Shown: one piece after another, positions 52,243 through 59,499 of the stretch
Layout: the number at the start of each line of letters is the position of its first letter
How positions within the stretch are numbered: the stretch's first letter is position 1
Source: Cacconaster sp033811195
Lineage (GTDB): Bacteria > Bacteroidota > Bacteroidia > Bacteroidales > UBA932
Direction of reading: 5' to 3'
Assembly: GCA_033811195.1 (NCBI GenBank)
Contig: JAPXOZ010000004.1
Location: 47,382 to 111,381, forward strand
DNA: 64,000 nt
The notes under the pieces: generated by a model
The model's database searches: none
The model's input: the letters and a program-made list of their open reading frames with translations, nothing else
What the model was told of the DNA's origin: nothing
Translations under genes and position numbers: made by a program

Positions 52243-53889
52243 ATGAGGAAAATTTCAAAAACATTGAAGAGGTGGCACGAAAATAATATTGACACTCTCG
52301 GCAAACTCTTCGAGTATTCAACCACGAAATATAGTAATAACAAACAGTCTCAGGTAATAGACGGGGAACTCTATTATACTTACGCTTCATTTAAAGAAAA
52401 GTGTGAGTCAATCTCAAATAAACTCAGTCAGTATGGTATAGGAGCCAGTGACAAGGTCGCAATTCTTGCCCACAACACTCCCAACTGGACGGTAGCTTTC
52501 TTTGCCTGCGTGCCTTTTAGCCGCATTGTGGTACCAATCCTTACCGAATCTTCAGAAAATGAAGTGACCAATATTCTGCACCATTCCGATAGCAAGGTTA
52601 TTTTCATTTCCAGAAAACTTCTCTACAAACTTTCTCAGGAGTCACTTTCCAGAATGAGATTGGTAGTGGATATTGATACCTTCGAGATTATTAAAGCGGA
52701 TGAGGAGGCATTTACCTGTGACGGTAGGGTGGCCGTGCCGATGCCAAATGATATTGCTGCCATTATCTACACTTCAGGCACTACAGGCAGTGCTAAGGGG
52801 GTGTTACTGAGCCACCGCAATTTCATATCCAATATAATGGCCTGTTATTATTCTCACAAGTGTACGGATAAGGATAGTTGCATATCAATCCTACCGATGG
52901 CTCATACATACGAACTTTCTCTCGGAGTGCTCTATCCGATCTATTGCGGCGCAACAGTCTATTATCTCTCCACACCGCCTGTACCCGCACTACTGATGGC
53001 TGCTATGAAGAAAATTCGTCCTACAGCGCTCCTCACCGTACCATTGATTATTGAAAAAATTTACCGCAATAGCGTTTTACCTGCCATTAGAAAGAGCAAG
53101 ACCCTCTCTTGGTTGAATGAGCATCACAACAGACTGATGTGCCGTATTATAGGATGGAAGCTTAAAAAGAGTTTCGGCGGCAAGCTCAATTTCTTTGGTG
53201 TGGGCGGTGCCAAGCTCGACACTACTGTCGAGGAGTTTCTCTGGAAGGCACGCTTTCCCTATGCTATCGGCTACGGACTTACTGAAACTGCTCCTCTTAT
53301 CTGCCACGCTATGTATAAGGATAGATACCCCGGATCTATAGGATATCCCGTATACGGAGTGGAAATGCGTCTGGATAATGTCAATCCTAAAACGGGGGAA
53401 GGGGAAATTGTGGTTAAGGGAGACAATGTTATGCTCGGCTATTATAAAGACCCCGAGCGCACCAAGGAGGCCTTTACTGAAGATGGTTGGTTTAGGACCA
53501 ATGATGTTGCTTCCATGGATAAGAAAGGGAGGTACTATATCAAAGGCCGTGTCGGAAATATGATTGTCGGCCCTACGGGCGAAAATATCTATCCGGAAGA
53601 GATAGAGAGTGTAATCAATGATATTGAAGGTGTAAACGAATCGATCATTGTTGAGCGTAAAGGTAAATTGGTGGCACTTATTCAGTTTAATGAGAATGTT
53701 ATTGACTGGGGCTGTGAAGGTGAGGCCGAATTTTATGAGAAACTCGAAGCTATAAAAGTTAAGGTGATGGAGATTGTCAACAAAAAGGTCAGTAAGTACT
53801 CCAAAATAAACTATGTCGAGGTAATGAAAGAGCCTTTCGATAGGACCGCGACAAGGAAAATACGTAGATTTAAGTATGAAGAGGAGTAG
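52243..53889 (+). CDS. AMP-dependent long-chain acyl-CoA synthetase-like protein
   Basis: 548-residue ANL-superfamily enzyme activating a carboxylic acid as acyl-AMP and then as CoA thioester. P-loop-like IIYTSGTTGSAKGVLLSHRN, A5 motif GYGLTETAPLI and A8 region GWFRTNDVASMDKKGRYYIKGRVGNMIVGPTGENIYPEEIES are complete. The C-terminal TATRKIRRFKYEEE carries the A10 lysine. It resembles Bacteroidota FadD-type enzymes; chain length is not predictable. Directly after the stop comes heptad-repeat DNA leading to ssrA. Confidence 0.9.
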   Translation: MRKISKTLKRWHENNIDTLGKLFEYSTTKYSNNKQSQVIDGELYYTYASFKEKCESISNKLSQYGIGASDKVAILAHNTPNWTVAFFACVPFSRIVVPILTESSENEVTNILHHSDSKVIFISRKLLYKLSQESLSRMRLVVDIDTFEIIKADEEAFTCDGRVAVPMPNDIAAIIYTSGTTGSAKGVLLSHRNFISNIMACYYSHKCTDKDSCISILPMAHTYELSLGVLYPIYCGATVYYLSTPPVPALLMAAMKKIRPTALLTVPLIIEKIYRNSVLPAIRKSKTLSWLNEHHNRLMCRIIGWKLKKSFGGKLNFFGVGGAKLDTTVEEFLWKARFPYAIGYGLTETAPLICHAMYKDRYPGSIGYPVYGVEMRLDNVNPKTGEGEIVVKGDNVMLGYYKDPERTKEAFTEDGWFRTNDVASMDKKGRYYIKGRVGNMIVGPTGENIYPEEIESVINDIEGVNESIIVERKGKLVALIQFNENVIDWGCEGEAEFYEKLEAIKVKVMEIVNKKVSKYSKINYVEVMKEPFDRTATRKIRRFKYEEE

Positions 53890-53893
53890 AGGA

Positions 53894-54041
53894 GAGTGTG
53901 TAGTGTGTAGTCTGAGTTGCGAGTTACGGGTTACGGGGTTCAGGTTATGGGGTACGGGGTGAAAAACATAGAAGTATTGAGCAACTCAAAACCATCTACT
54001 AAAAAACTTACTCGGAACTCCTTACTCGGAACTCAGAACTA
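53894..54041. repeat. Heptad-repeat island E, two opposite blocks
   Basis: Plus-orientation heptads at 53894-53963 (GAGTGTG, TAGTGTG, TAGTCTG, AGTTGCG, AGTTACG, GGTTACG and so on) are followed about 40 nt later by minus-orientation units at 54007-54041 (CTTACTC, GGAACTC, CTTACTC, GGAACTC, AGAACTA). The two blocks are partly complementary and could pair. Together they fill most of the gap between the acyl-CoA ligase gene and ssrA. A -7 element TATTTTTG (54073-54080) for ssrA follows. Confidence 0.78.
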
Positions 54042-54126
54042 AATAAATATACATGTGATGCAACCTTTTGGTTATTTTTGCATCTAATATATAGATAGTT
54101 CATTCACATTTGGTAATGTCACATAT

Positions 54127-54523
54127 GGGGATGTCTGGTTTTGACAGCATATGATGACGGATGGCAAGCATGCCGAGCTTCGTGACCTGGCTCGTTAATC
54201 TCAGATCTCAAGCCATTAACTGGCAATAACAACTATGCACTCGCTGCGTAATCTAGACTAAGTCAGATTCCTTAATCGAGCTGGCCAGGCCGGTATCGAC
54301 GAGTATCCCGCCGGACTTTAAGCGGACTATGTTCGGTAAACGGGGTATCATCCAAGTTCGCTGCACGCGACGACTCCTCTACTTCGCGTCAAGACATCGA
54401 GGATAAGGAGGCGGTGGCAGGCCTGCAAGCAGTCTCCTCCCGACAATCAACAGCAGGATAAGCATGTAGAAAACCCTCTGGCGCTATGTTTGGACGGCGG
54501 TTCGACTCCGCCCATCTCCACCA
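54127..54523 (+). ncRNA. ssrA: Transfer-messenger RNA (tmRNA)
   Basis: Rescues stalled ribosomes with SmpB. The 5' end GGGGATG pairs with CATCTCC at 54513-54519 to make the acceptor stem, followed by A and an encoded CCA (54521-54523). The T arm GGCGGTTCGACTCCGCC is present. The tag reading frame is 54222-54251: GGC AAT AAC AAC TAT GCA CTC GCT GCG TAA, giving GNNNYALAA after the non-coded Ala. It is a one-piece molecule of about 397 nt. A -7 element at 54073-54080 suggests a precursor with a 5' leader removed by RNase P. Confidence 0.96.
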
Positions 54524-54551
54524 AAGTTAATTTTAGGTGAGTTATATTTTT

Positions 54552-54597
54552 ACGCAGAATTTTACGCCGAAAGGCATGGGATTCTGCGTTTTTTTTA
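54552..54597 (+). terminator. Rho-independent terminator of ssrA
   Basis: The 9-bp stem ACGCAGAAT (54552-54560) pairs with ATTCTGCGT (54581-54589). A small inner GCC-GAAA-GGC hairpin and an 8-T run follow the expected layout. Confidence 0.9.
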
Positions 54598-54660
54598 CGT
54601 GGTGCAGGGTGCGAGTTTCGGGGTGCGTGGTTCGGGTTACGAGGTGCGAGTTTTAGGAGT
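54598..54660 (+). repeat. Heptad-repeat island F
   Basis: Nine in-phase units (CGTGGTG, CAGGGTG, CGAGTTT, CGGGGTG, CGTGGTT, CGGGTTA, CGAGGTG, CGAGTTT, TAGGAGT) start right at the end of the ssrA terminator. The remaining bases to 54764 are GT-rich and show no gene. Confidence 0.82.
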
Positions 54661-54764
54661 AGCTTATGATTTGTGGAGGGTTTTGTGGGGGAGGATGTGG
54701 ATGGTGATGATGGCTATTTCAGAATTGATACTACCTGCAACTATAACAGATATCTTTTCATCCT

Positions 54765-55694
54765 CTAAAGAAAAAACAGTGATACTCCCGCGATACTTAT
54801 AAAGGCGCCAACAACCTCTATAACTTTCACTTTTTGCTTAAAAATCAGGTAAGATGGCAGAATAATGAGAACCGGTGTCAGTGCCATAATGGTCGAAGCT
54901 ATGCCGGCGTTGGTATATTGCACCGCCATCAGCGAGAGCGAGACGCCTATAAAAGGTCCGGTAATGGTCACGAGGGTGGCAAAGAGCATCCCACGGCGGT
55001 CTTTGAGCGAATTAATCATTATTGGCACCTCTTTTCTGACCAGAAGGATCAAAATAAACCCCACAGCACCTATTGCCGCTCTTATGAAGGTTGAGGCGAA
55101 GGGAACCATTGTACTTACCGTAGTAGCACCCTTGGGGATTGCAGCATGATAATGACCCATGCCCACTTTGCTCAGCACCAGACCCACGCCTTGACCAACT
55201 CCTGCACCTATTCCCAGCAAAACTCCTTTTATAGGAAGTTTGACAGCCATTTTGTGCCCCTGACCCCTACTGAGGATGGACATGGCAATACCCGAAAGAG
55301 TTACAACCATACCCAGCAAACCCTTCCAGGAAATAGTCTCTCCGAGTAACGCCCAGCTCGTGATAGCCGCCACCGGAGGAGCCAGAGTCATAAAGAGCTG
55401 CCCGAAACGCGCACCAATTACCAGGTAGGAGTTGAAGAGGCACCAGTCGCCAAACACATACCCTATGAGTCCCGAAAGAAGCAGCCAAAACCAGGTCTGG
55501 CCATCAGCAAAGCGCGGCCAGGGTGCTCCGGTCACTATCCAAAGGGTTGCACCGAGCATCAGTAGCGACAGTGTCATCCTTATGATATTAAGCTGCAGCG
55601 ACCCGATACGCTTTGTGCCAACTTCGGCAAAAAGCGCTGTAGCTGTCCAACTAACTGCTACCGCCAATGATATGAGTTCTCCTGTGTATCCCAT
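54765..55694 (-). CDS. EamA/DMT-family transporter
   Basis: 309 residues from ATG 55694 (MGYTGELISLAVAVSWTATALFAE), preferred over a TTG four codons earlier. Ten predicted helices form two EamA repeats (about 1-140 and 160-305), each starting with the usual GxxxALxxAxxWG-like pattern; the second ends ALTPVLIILPSYLIFKQKV..VGAFISIAGVSLFFL. Substrates of this family are amino acids or metabolites; unknown here. A -7 element TATCTTTG (55711-55704) lies only 9 nt before the ATG, predicting an almost leaderless mRNA. Confidence 0.9.
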   Translation of the reverse strand: MGYTGELISLAVAVSWTATALFAEVGTKRIGSLQLNIIRMTLSLLMLGATLWIVTGAPWPRFADGQTWFWLLLSGLIGYVFGDWCLFNSYLVIGARFGQLFMTLAPPVAAITSWALLGETISWKGLLGMVVTLSGIAMSILSRGQGHKMAVKLPIKGVLLGIGAGVGQGVGLVLSKVGMGHYHAAIPKGATTVSTMVPFASTFIRAAIGAVGFILILLVRKEVPIMINSLKDRRGMLFATLVTITGPFIGVSLSLMAVQYTNAGIASTIMALTPVLIILPSYLIFKQKVKVIEVVGAFISIAGVSLFFL

Positions 55695-55720
55695 AACAGG
55701 CGGCAAAGATAGTTATTTTT

Positions 55721-55846
55721 AGTTTTGAGTGTGGAGTTGGGAGTATTGATTGGTATGGGTGCGAGTTTCGAGTTGCGTGGTGCGGGGTGGAGGAGAGTAG
55801 ATTAAGGGTGTGGAGTTGGGAGTATGTAGTTCGTCCGGGGTGCAAG
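55721..55846 (+). repeat. Heptad-repeat island G
   Basis: 126 nt that keep a 7-nt period throughout (AGTTTTG, AGTGTGG, AGTTGGG, AGTATTG ... GAGTTTC, GAGTTGC, GTGGTGC ... GGAGTTG, GGAGTAT, GTAGTTC). It occupies the place where the -33 box of the leftward EamA gene would be. It is the first half of the 408-nt gap 55695-56102; the rest holds a terminator and the CRISPR remnant. Confidence 0.8.
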
Positions 55847-55914
55847 AGAGGATTATCAGGAAATTATGGATTTAGGGATGTTAGAGGCCGGAACGGGAGT
55901 GTTGTCGGTATAAT

Positions 55915-55942
55915 AAAAAATCCCCCGTTAAAGGACGAGGGA
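55915..55942 (-). terminator. Terminator downstream of the CRISPR remnant
   Basis: Read on the minus strand, an 8-bp stem (55935-55942 with 55921-55928, one mismatch) is followed by TTTTTT. It would end transcripts that come leftward from the AbiEii-type gene through the CRISPR repeats. Confidence 0.68.
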
Positions 55943-55950
55943 ACCTAATG

Positions 55951-56091
55951 TTTTCACAACATGTAGACAATCACGGCATCATACTTCTTAGCTGTTTGCG
56001 ATATATCAAAGATACGAAATGTAGTCAATTCACAACTGGTAATCATACGCATACAGGATACGCTGCGCTGTTTGCGATATTTCAAAGATAC
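55951..56091 (-). CRISPR. Decayed type II-C CRISPR array, two spacers, no cas genes
   Basis: One full 46-nt repeat (55991-56036) is flanked by two spacers of exactly 30 nt (55961-55990 and 56037-56066). Beyond them are partial repeats: 56067-56091 is 24/25 identical to the same end of the full repeat, and 55953-55960 keeps its last 8 nt (TTCACAAC). On the minus strand the full repeat starts GTTGTGAATTG, has the core GTATCTTTGA and ends AAACAGC. This is the form and length of Bacteroidota type II-C (Cas9) repeats as I know them. No cas gene lies in the window. The array ends 11 nt from the stop of the AbiEii-type gene. The direction is assigned from the repeat, not proven. Confidence 0.8.
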
Positions 56092-56102
56092 AGTGGCAAG
56101 TA

Positions 56103-56756
56103 TTAGACCGGGTAGGATTTGAATTGACGATTTGGCATGTGGGCCATTTGTATTAACCTGGTTTTAATTAATTCCCAGTTTATTTTAGAACCGATAAGGT
56201 CTATTGATTCGAGGTTAGTTATGTCGTCAAAGAACGTGAGGCTTTTTATGACATGTATGGTATCGTCTATTCCGTAGAATTGTGAGAATGTGTCAAGCAT
56301 TTCCTTGAGTGATTCGTGTTTTGAAAGGAATGCAATATCTATAAAGTCCTTCATTCTGGTACCGTCTGAGGATATAGCAAGTAGTTTCATTGCAGCTATA
56401 TCCCTAAAGTCCAGAAGCCTTATTCCCTCCTCGATGATTATAGGAAGTGTATGGTGACCTTTGGTCTTAATAAAATCGACCTTAACTTCACCTGTCGGTG
56501 TTTTGATTGTTCCAGTTAGGGTATTATTAGCGTATTGCCTTGTGACGAAACTATAATTACCTTGGAGATAGTGCATAAGTGAGAGGAAGTCGAAATCTTG
56601 TTCGGTGAAAAGGTCAAGGTCTACACTTTTCCTATGTCCAATCTGAAGGGCGAGTGCCGTTCCACCAACCAGGTTGAAACTAGAGAGTTTCTCGTCTTCC
56701 ATTAACTTTTTTAGCAGTTCTAAAGTGCCTTTATCGACTGTTTCCTTTTGTAACAT
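56103..56756 (-). CDS. AbiEii/AbiGii-type nucleotidyltransferase (putative toxin)
   Basis: 217 residues of the MNT-like nucleotidyltransferase superfamily. The core is FNLVGGTALALQIGHRKSVDLDLF: GG-T-A-L, then R-x-S-x-D-x-D with the metal-binding Asp pair. VKVDFIK supplies the third Asp and DIAAMKLLAISSDGTRMKDFIDI is the typical later helix. AbiEii proteins are toxins of abortive-infection systems; others are of unknown function. It overlaps the small upstream gene by 37 nt, as in toxin-antitoxin pairs. The CRISPR remnant begins 11 nt after its stop. Confidence 0.85.
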   Translation of the reverse strand: MLQKETVDKGTLELLKKLMEDEKLSSFNLVGGTALALQIGHRKSVDLDLFTEQDFDFLSLMHYLQGNYSFVTRQYANNTLTGTIKTPTGEVKVDFIKTKGHHTLPIIIEEGIRLLDFRDIAAMKLLAISSDGTRMKDFIDIAFLSKHESLKEMLDTFSQFYGIDDTIHVIKSLTFFDDITNLESIDLIGSKINWELIKTRLIQMAHMPNRQFKSYPV

Positions 56757-57061
56757 AACATTTCTTCCTTATCTATGCCGAATAATAGGGAGGCCCAATT
56801 TGCCTCTTTAGGGTTCATTGATGGGATTTTTTTGACGATTTCTGCAACTTTTTCGGGCCCTCCGTAGATGTTGTACAGGGCGTAGTAGTCTTCTTTTCTT
56901 CCAAGTTCAAGGACGCGGAGAACGGCTATTGTGGAGAGTTTTTCCCAATTCGGATTATCCATATTGTAATCCCAAAGCAGCGAACGGGGATATTGACAGT
57001 CTGTATGTTGTTTCCAGTCGTCAAGGAAAGTCAGTCGTGTATGTTTTTTCTGTGATGTCAT
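56720..57061 (-). CDS. Small partner of the AbiEii-type gene (DUF6922-like, putative antitoxin)
   Basis: 113 residues without signal or membrane segment. LLWDYNMDNPNWEKLSTIAVLRVLELGRKEDYYALYNIYGGPEKVAEIVKK matches the W-D-Y..W..RVLE-G pattern of small proteins often found before AbiEii genes in Bacteroidales (DUF6922, from memory). By position it would be the antitoxin, replacing the AbiEi-type repressor. It shows no clear DNA-binding motif. It is the first gene of the pair. Confidence 0.68.
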   Translation of the reverse strand: MTSQKKHTRLTFLDDWKQHTDCQYPRSLLWDYNMDNPNWEKLSTIAVLRVLELGRKEDYYALYNIYGGPEKVAEIVKKIPSMNPKEANWASLLFGIDKEEMLCYKRKQSIKAL

Positions 57062-57162
57062 ATCTAAATTAGATGAAACTTCCTAAACCATTTGGAGTTT
57101 CTTGTATTTACAAATTTACACATAATTGTTTGATACAGCAAGTTTTGAGGCCGAAAATAATA

Positions 57163-57194
57163 GCCCACATTATTATGTGTATTATAATGTGGGC
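57163..57194 (-). terminator. Inverted repeat, probable terminator of the TapB-like gene
   Basis: Perfect 11-bp arms (57163-57173 and 57184-57194, GCCCACATTAT and its complement) enclose a 10-nt loop. On the minus strand it is followed by TATTATTTTC, so it may end the upstream leftward gene. It could instead be an operator for the toxin-type pair 100 nt downstream. Confidence 0.5.
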
Positions 57195-57268
57195 AAGTAA
57201 CAATGTGGTTTTCAATAACCCTATTTTGCAATCAGCTATTTGAGGTATGTAAGATATAAAAGATGTAT

Positions 57269-58192
57269 CTACTCAATCCCAGTCAATAGCATTCTGCTTG
57301 TCAATTTGCCCTTGGCGTCGTAATGCTCAGTTTTGACTACTCCGAGACCTTTTCCTATCCAGGTGATGGTAGTGCCTTGTTGTGTTCCGATAATCGGATA
57401 TTCTGCTTCAACAGTTTGTATGATCTTAAAACATACGAACTGTCCCACGGGAGTATCAACTATTTCTGCACGTACTGCTTTACGATTAAATATCTGGAAC
57501 TCCAGTGGTGGTATATCCATTACATCCGTTCCGGTCTCCATTTTCATTTTCAACTTGGCCTTGGCGTCAGGAAGGGATTGTCCTGGTTTAAGCTTTGTGG
57601 GAATCACCATATCGTTTCCGGTCATGCTTGCATCAAAATCGGCTCCTTCCAATCCTTTTGGAGGTATGATGTCAAGCATATTCACATAGAAATTGCCGCT
57701 TTGTGCACGCATCGAAAAGGTACCGCCATTTTGAACCCGTCCTTTTGCATCTGTTATCTGGCCTGATACAGTGGCTTTCACGCTATTCTTTGTTCGGTTA
57801 AGTTCTATGACCTCTGATTTATTATATCCCTGTACCTTGCCTTTGCCATTGTACATGGTATAGGTAATTACGGTCCCTTTTTTAATGGCGTAATAGGGCT
57901 CATTATTGTCCCAATCTGAAGTGTCATCAGCAGGCACGCCGGTATCGGCCGGCTCAACGATAGAAACATCAGGTTTTTTTTCTTTCTTTTGTTTAGCAAG
58001 CTCCTCAGCTTTGTCGAAGGTTTTCCCTACGGCTTCTTTAGTTTTTTCTTGAACTTTTTCTTCCACTTTTTGTTTCGCCGCCTCTTCCGCTTTTTTGCCC
58101 AATTGCTTCAGCCAGCCCTGAGCGCTGATTTCACTAATATTCCCGACCGCCAATAACAGGACGAGAACTAATGTCAGTTGTCTTGGTTTCAT
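57269..58192 (-). CDS. TapB-like secreted protein
   Basis: 307 residues from ATG 58192 (MKPRQLTLVLVLLLAVGNISEISAQ, a clear signal peptide). The in-frame extension to 58282 lies upstream of a -7 element and is rejected. A Lys/Glu-rich helical stretch (about 30-80: KKAEEAAKQKVEEKVQEKTKEA, probably coiled coil) precedes a DUF3108/TapB-like beta-domain. That domain ends YPIIGTQQGTTITWIGKGLGVVKTEHYDAKGKL, recognisable from other Bacteroidota proteins of unknown function. A -7 element TATCTTTG (58257-58250) lies 57 nt upstream. It is divergent from the SGNH hydrolase gene. Confidence 0.75.
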   Translation of the reverse strand: MKPRQLTLVLVLLLAVGNISEISAQGWLKQLGKKAEEAAKQKVEEKVQEKTKEAVGKTFDKAEELAKQKKEKKPDVSIVEPADTGVPADDTSDWDNNEPYYAIKKGTVITYTMYNGKGKVQGYNKSEVIELNRTKNSVKATVSGQITDAKGRVQNGGTFSMRAQSGNFYVNMLDIIPPKGLEGADFDASMTGNDMVIPTKLKPGQSLPDAKAKLKMKMETGTDVMDIPPLEFQIFNRKAVRAEIVDTPVGQFVCFKIIQTVEAEYPIIGTQQGTTITWIGKGLGVVKTEHYDAKGKLTSRMLLTGIE

Positions 58193-58295
58193 TTTATTTA
58201 TTTGTTTGATTATTGGTTTTGGTAGAACCAATTCATTTTTTCTACGGTTCAAAGATACAAAAATGTAGGTAACTAATAACATGGAACTTTTTTCC

Positions 58296-58303
58296 TATTT
58301 TTG
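58296..58303 (+). promoter_or_regulatory. -7 element touching the SGNH hydrolase start
   Basis: TATTTTTG ends 4 nt before the ATG at 58308. With the usual distance from -7 to +1, transcription would start at or next to the A of the ATG, so the mRNA is predicted to be leaderless. No TTTG sits 19 nt upstream. Confidence 0.6.
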
Positions 58304-58307
58304 CAGT

Positions 58308-58970
58308 ATGAAAAGAGTTGTTTTAATGGCGGTGGTGCTGCTGTTTGCGGTAGGTGCTGCTGCGCAGGAAAGATATCAGAAAGTAATTCCTCCCCGGCGT
58401 TATGAGGAGGCAAATAAAGAAGTGAAAGTGAGACCTTTAGCTGTATTATTCGGAGATTCTATTACCGATGCCTGGCCTATAATGAGCCCTGAGTTTTTTA
58501 AACTTAACAATCTTATCGGTCGTGGTATCAGCGGAGAGACTACGAGTGACATGCTGATTAGATTCCAGAAAGATGTGGTGGCTCTGAGGCCTAAATATGT
58601 GGTTATCCTTGCGGGAACAAATGATATTGCGATGAATGACGGGCCGATCTCCCTTGAACATATCCTCGACAATATAATCTCGATGTGTCAGATTGCCAAG
58701 GCCAATCGCATTAAACCCATACTTTGCTCGGTCTTGCCGGCTTATCTATACAGGTGGCGTACGGAACTGACCCCTGCTGAGGAAATAATAGAGCTAAATG
58801 CGATGATCAGTGCCTACGCAAAAAATGCTCGTATTCCTTATGTGGACTATCATACGTCTATGAAGGATGAGCGCAATGGACTTCAGGAAAATCTCGGGCC
58901 GGACGGTGTTCACCCCAATCTTGAGGGTTATCGGATGATGGAGTCAATTCTGATCGATTATCTTAAGTAG
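58308..58970 (+). CDS. Secreted SGNH/GDSL hydrolase
   Basis: 220 residues from ATG 58308, giving a signal peptide (KRVVLMAVVLLFAVGAAAQ). An ATG at 58281 adds an unlikely N-terminus. The four SGNH blocks are complete: LFGDSITDAW (nucleophile Ser), GRGISGETT (Gly), ILAGTNDI (Asn) and GPDGVHPN (Asp and His). The family includes esterases, acetylxylan esterases and platelet-activating-factor acetylhydrolase-like enzymes; in the gut it often deacetylates glycans. The GNAT gene starts 6 nt after its stop. Confidence 0.92.
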   Translation: MKRVVLMAVVLLFAVGAAAQERYQKVIPPRRYEEANKEVKVRPLAVLFGDSITDAWPIMSPEFFKLNNLIGRGISGETTSDMLIRFQKDVVALRPKYVVILAGTNDIAMNDGPISLEHILDNIISMCQIAKANRIKPILCSVLPAYLYRWRTELTPAEEIIELNAMISAYAKNARIPYVDYHTSMKDERNGLQENLGPDGVHPNLEGYRMMESILIDYLK

Positions 58971-58976
58971 AATCGA

Positions 58977-59495
58977 ATGAAATCAGATATCATCATCCGG
59001 CAGGCAACCAAAGCTGATATCGCTTTGATTCGCGATTTGGCAGAAATAATATTTCCTTATACATACGGGAAAATGCTCTCACCCGAGCAGGTCGACTATA
59101 TGATGGAGTGGATGTACTCTCCGAATAATTTAGCTGCGGGATTGGATTCTGGGCAGGAATATTTTATTGGAGAAATAGCAGGGGAGGCGGTGAGCTATGC
59201 GGGAATTGCGCCTCAAGAGGATGACTCCGATGGCACCAAGGTATTTGAACTGATGCGCCTTTATATTCTACCGGAATATCAGAAGACAGGGCTCGGTAAA
59301 CTTCTGTTCGAGCATGTTTGCGAGCATATCCGCAACAAGGGGTTGCCGAAGTGCAGAATGATGTTACATGTCAACAGGGACAACCCCGCGGTGCAATTTT
59401 ACCTGCATCAAGGGATGCAAATTCTTTACAGCAAGGACTTTGATATCGGTCACAATTTCTGGATGAATGACCATATTATGGGTATGGATCTTTAA
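58977..59495 (+). CDS. GNAT-family N-acetyltransferase
   Basis: 172 residues. The acetyl-CoA binding motif A is ELMRLYILPEYQKTGLGKLLFEHV (Q/R-x-x-G-x-G/A form, QKTGLG), followed by MLHVNRDNPAVQFYLHQGM. N-terminal IIRQATKADIALI is typical. The substrate is unknown; related proteins act on small molecules, amines or protein N-termini. It is probably co-transcribed with the hydrolase (6-nt gap) and convergent with phzF, 4 nt apart. Confidence 0.9.
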   Translation: MKSDIIIRQATKADIALIRDLAEIIFPYTYGKMLSPEQVDYMMEWMYSPNNLAAGLDSGQEYFIGEIAGEAVSYAGIAPQEDDSDGTKVFELMRLYILPEYQKTGLGKLLFEHVCEHIRNKGLPKCRMMLHVNRDNPAVQFYLHQGMQILYSKDFDIGHNFWMNDHIMGMDL

Positions 59496-59499
59496 TTTC

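Noticed and set aside
54599..54802. 67-codon ORF after ssrA
   Set aside because: Its first part is heptad-repeat DNA and its end overlaps the EamA gene on the other strand; no family-like sequence.
55951..56091. Reading the repeats as an operator or attenuator of the AbiEii pair
   Set aside because: The repeats lie after, not before, the two genes, and two intervals of exactly 30 nt with a 46-nt repeat fit CRISPR far better.
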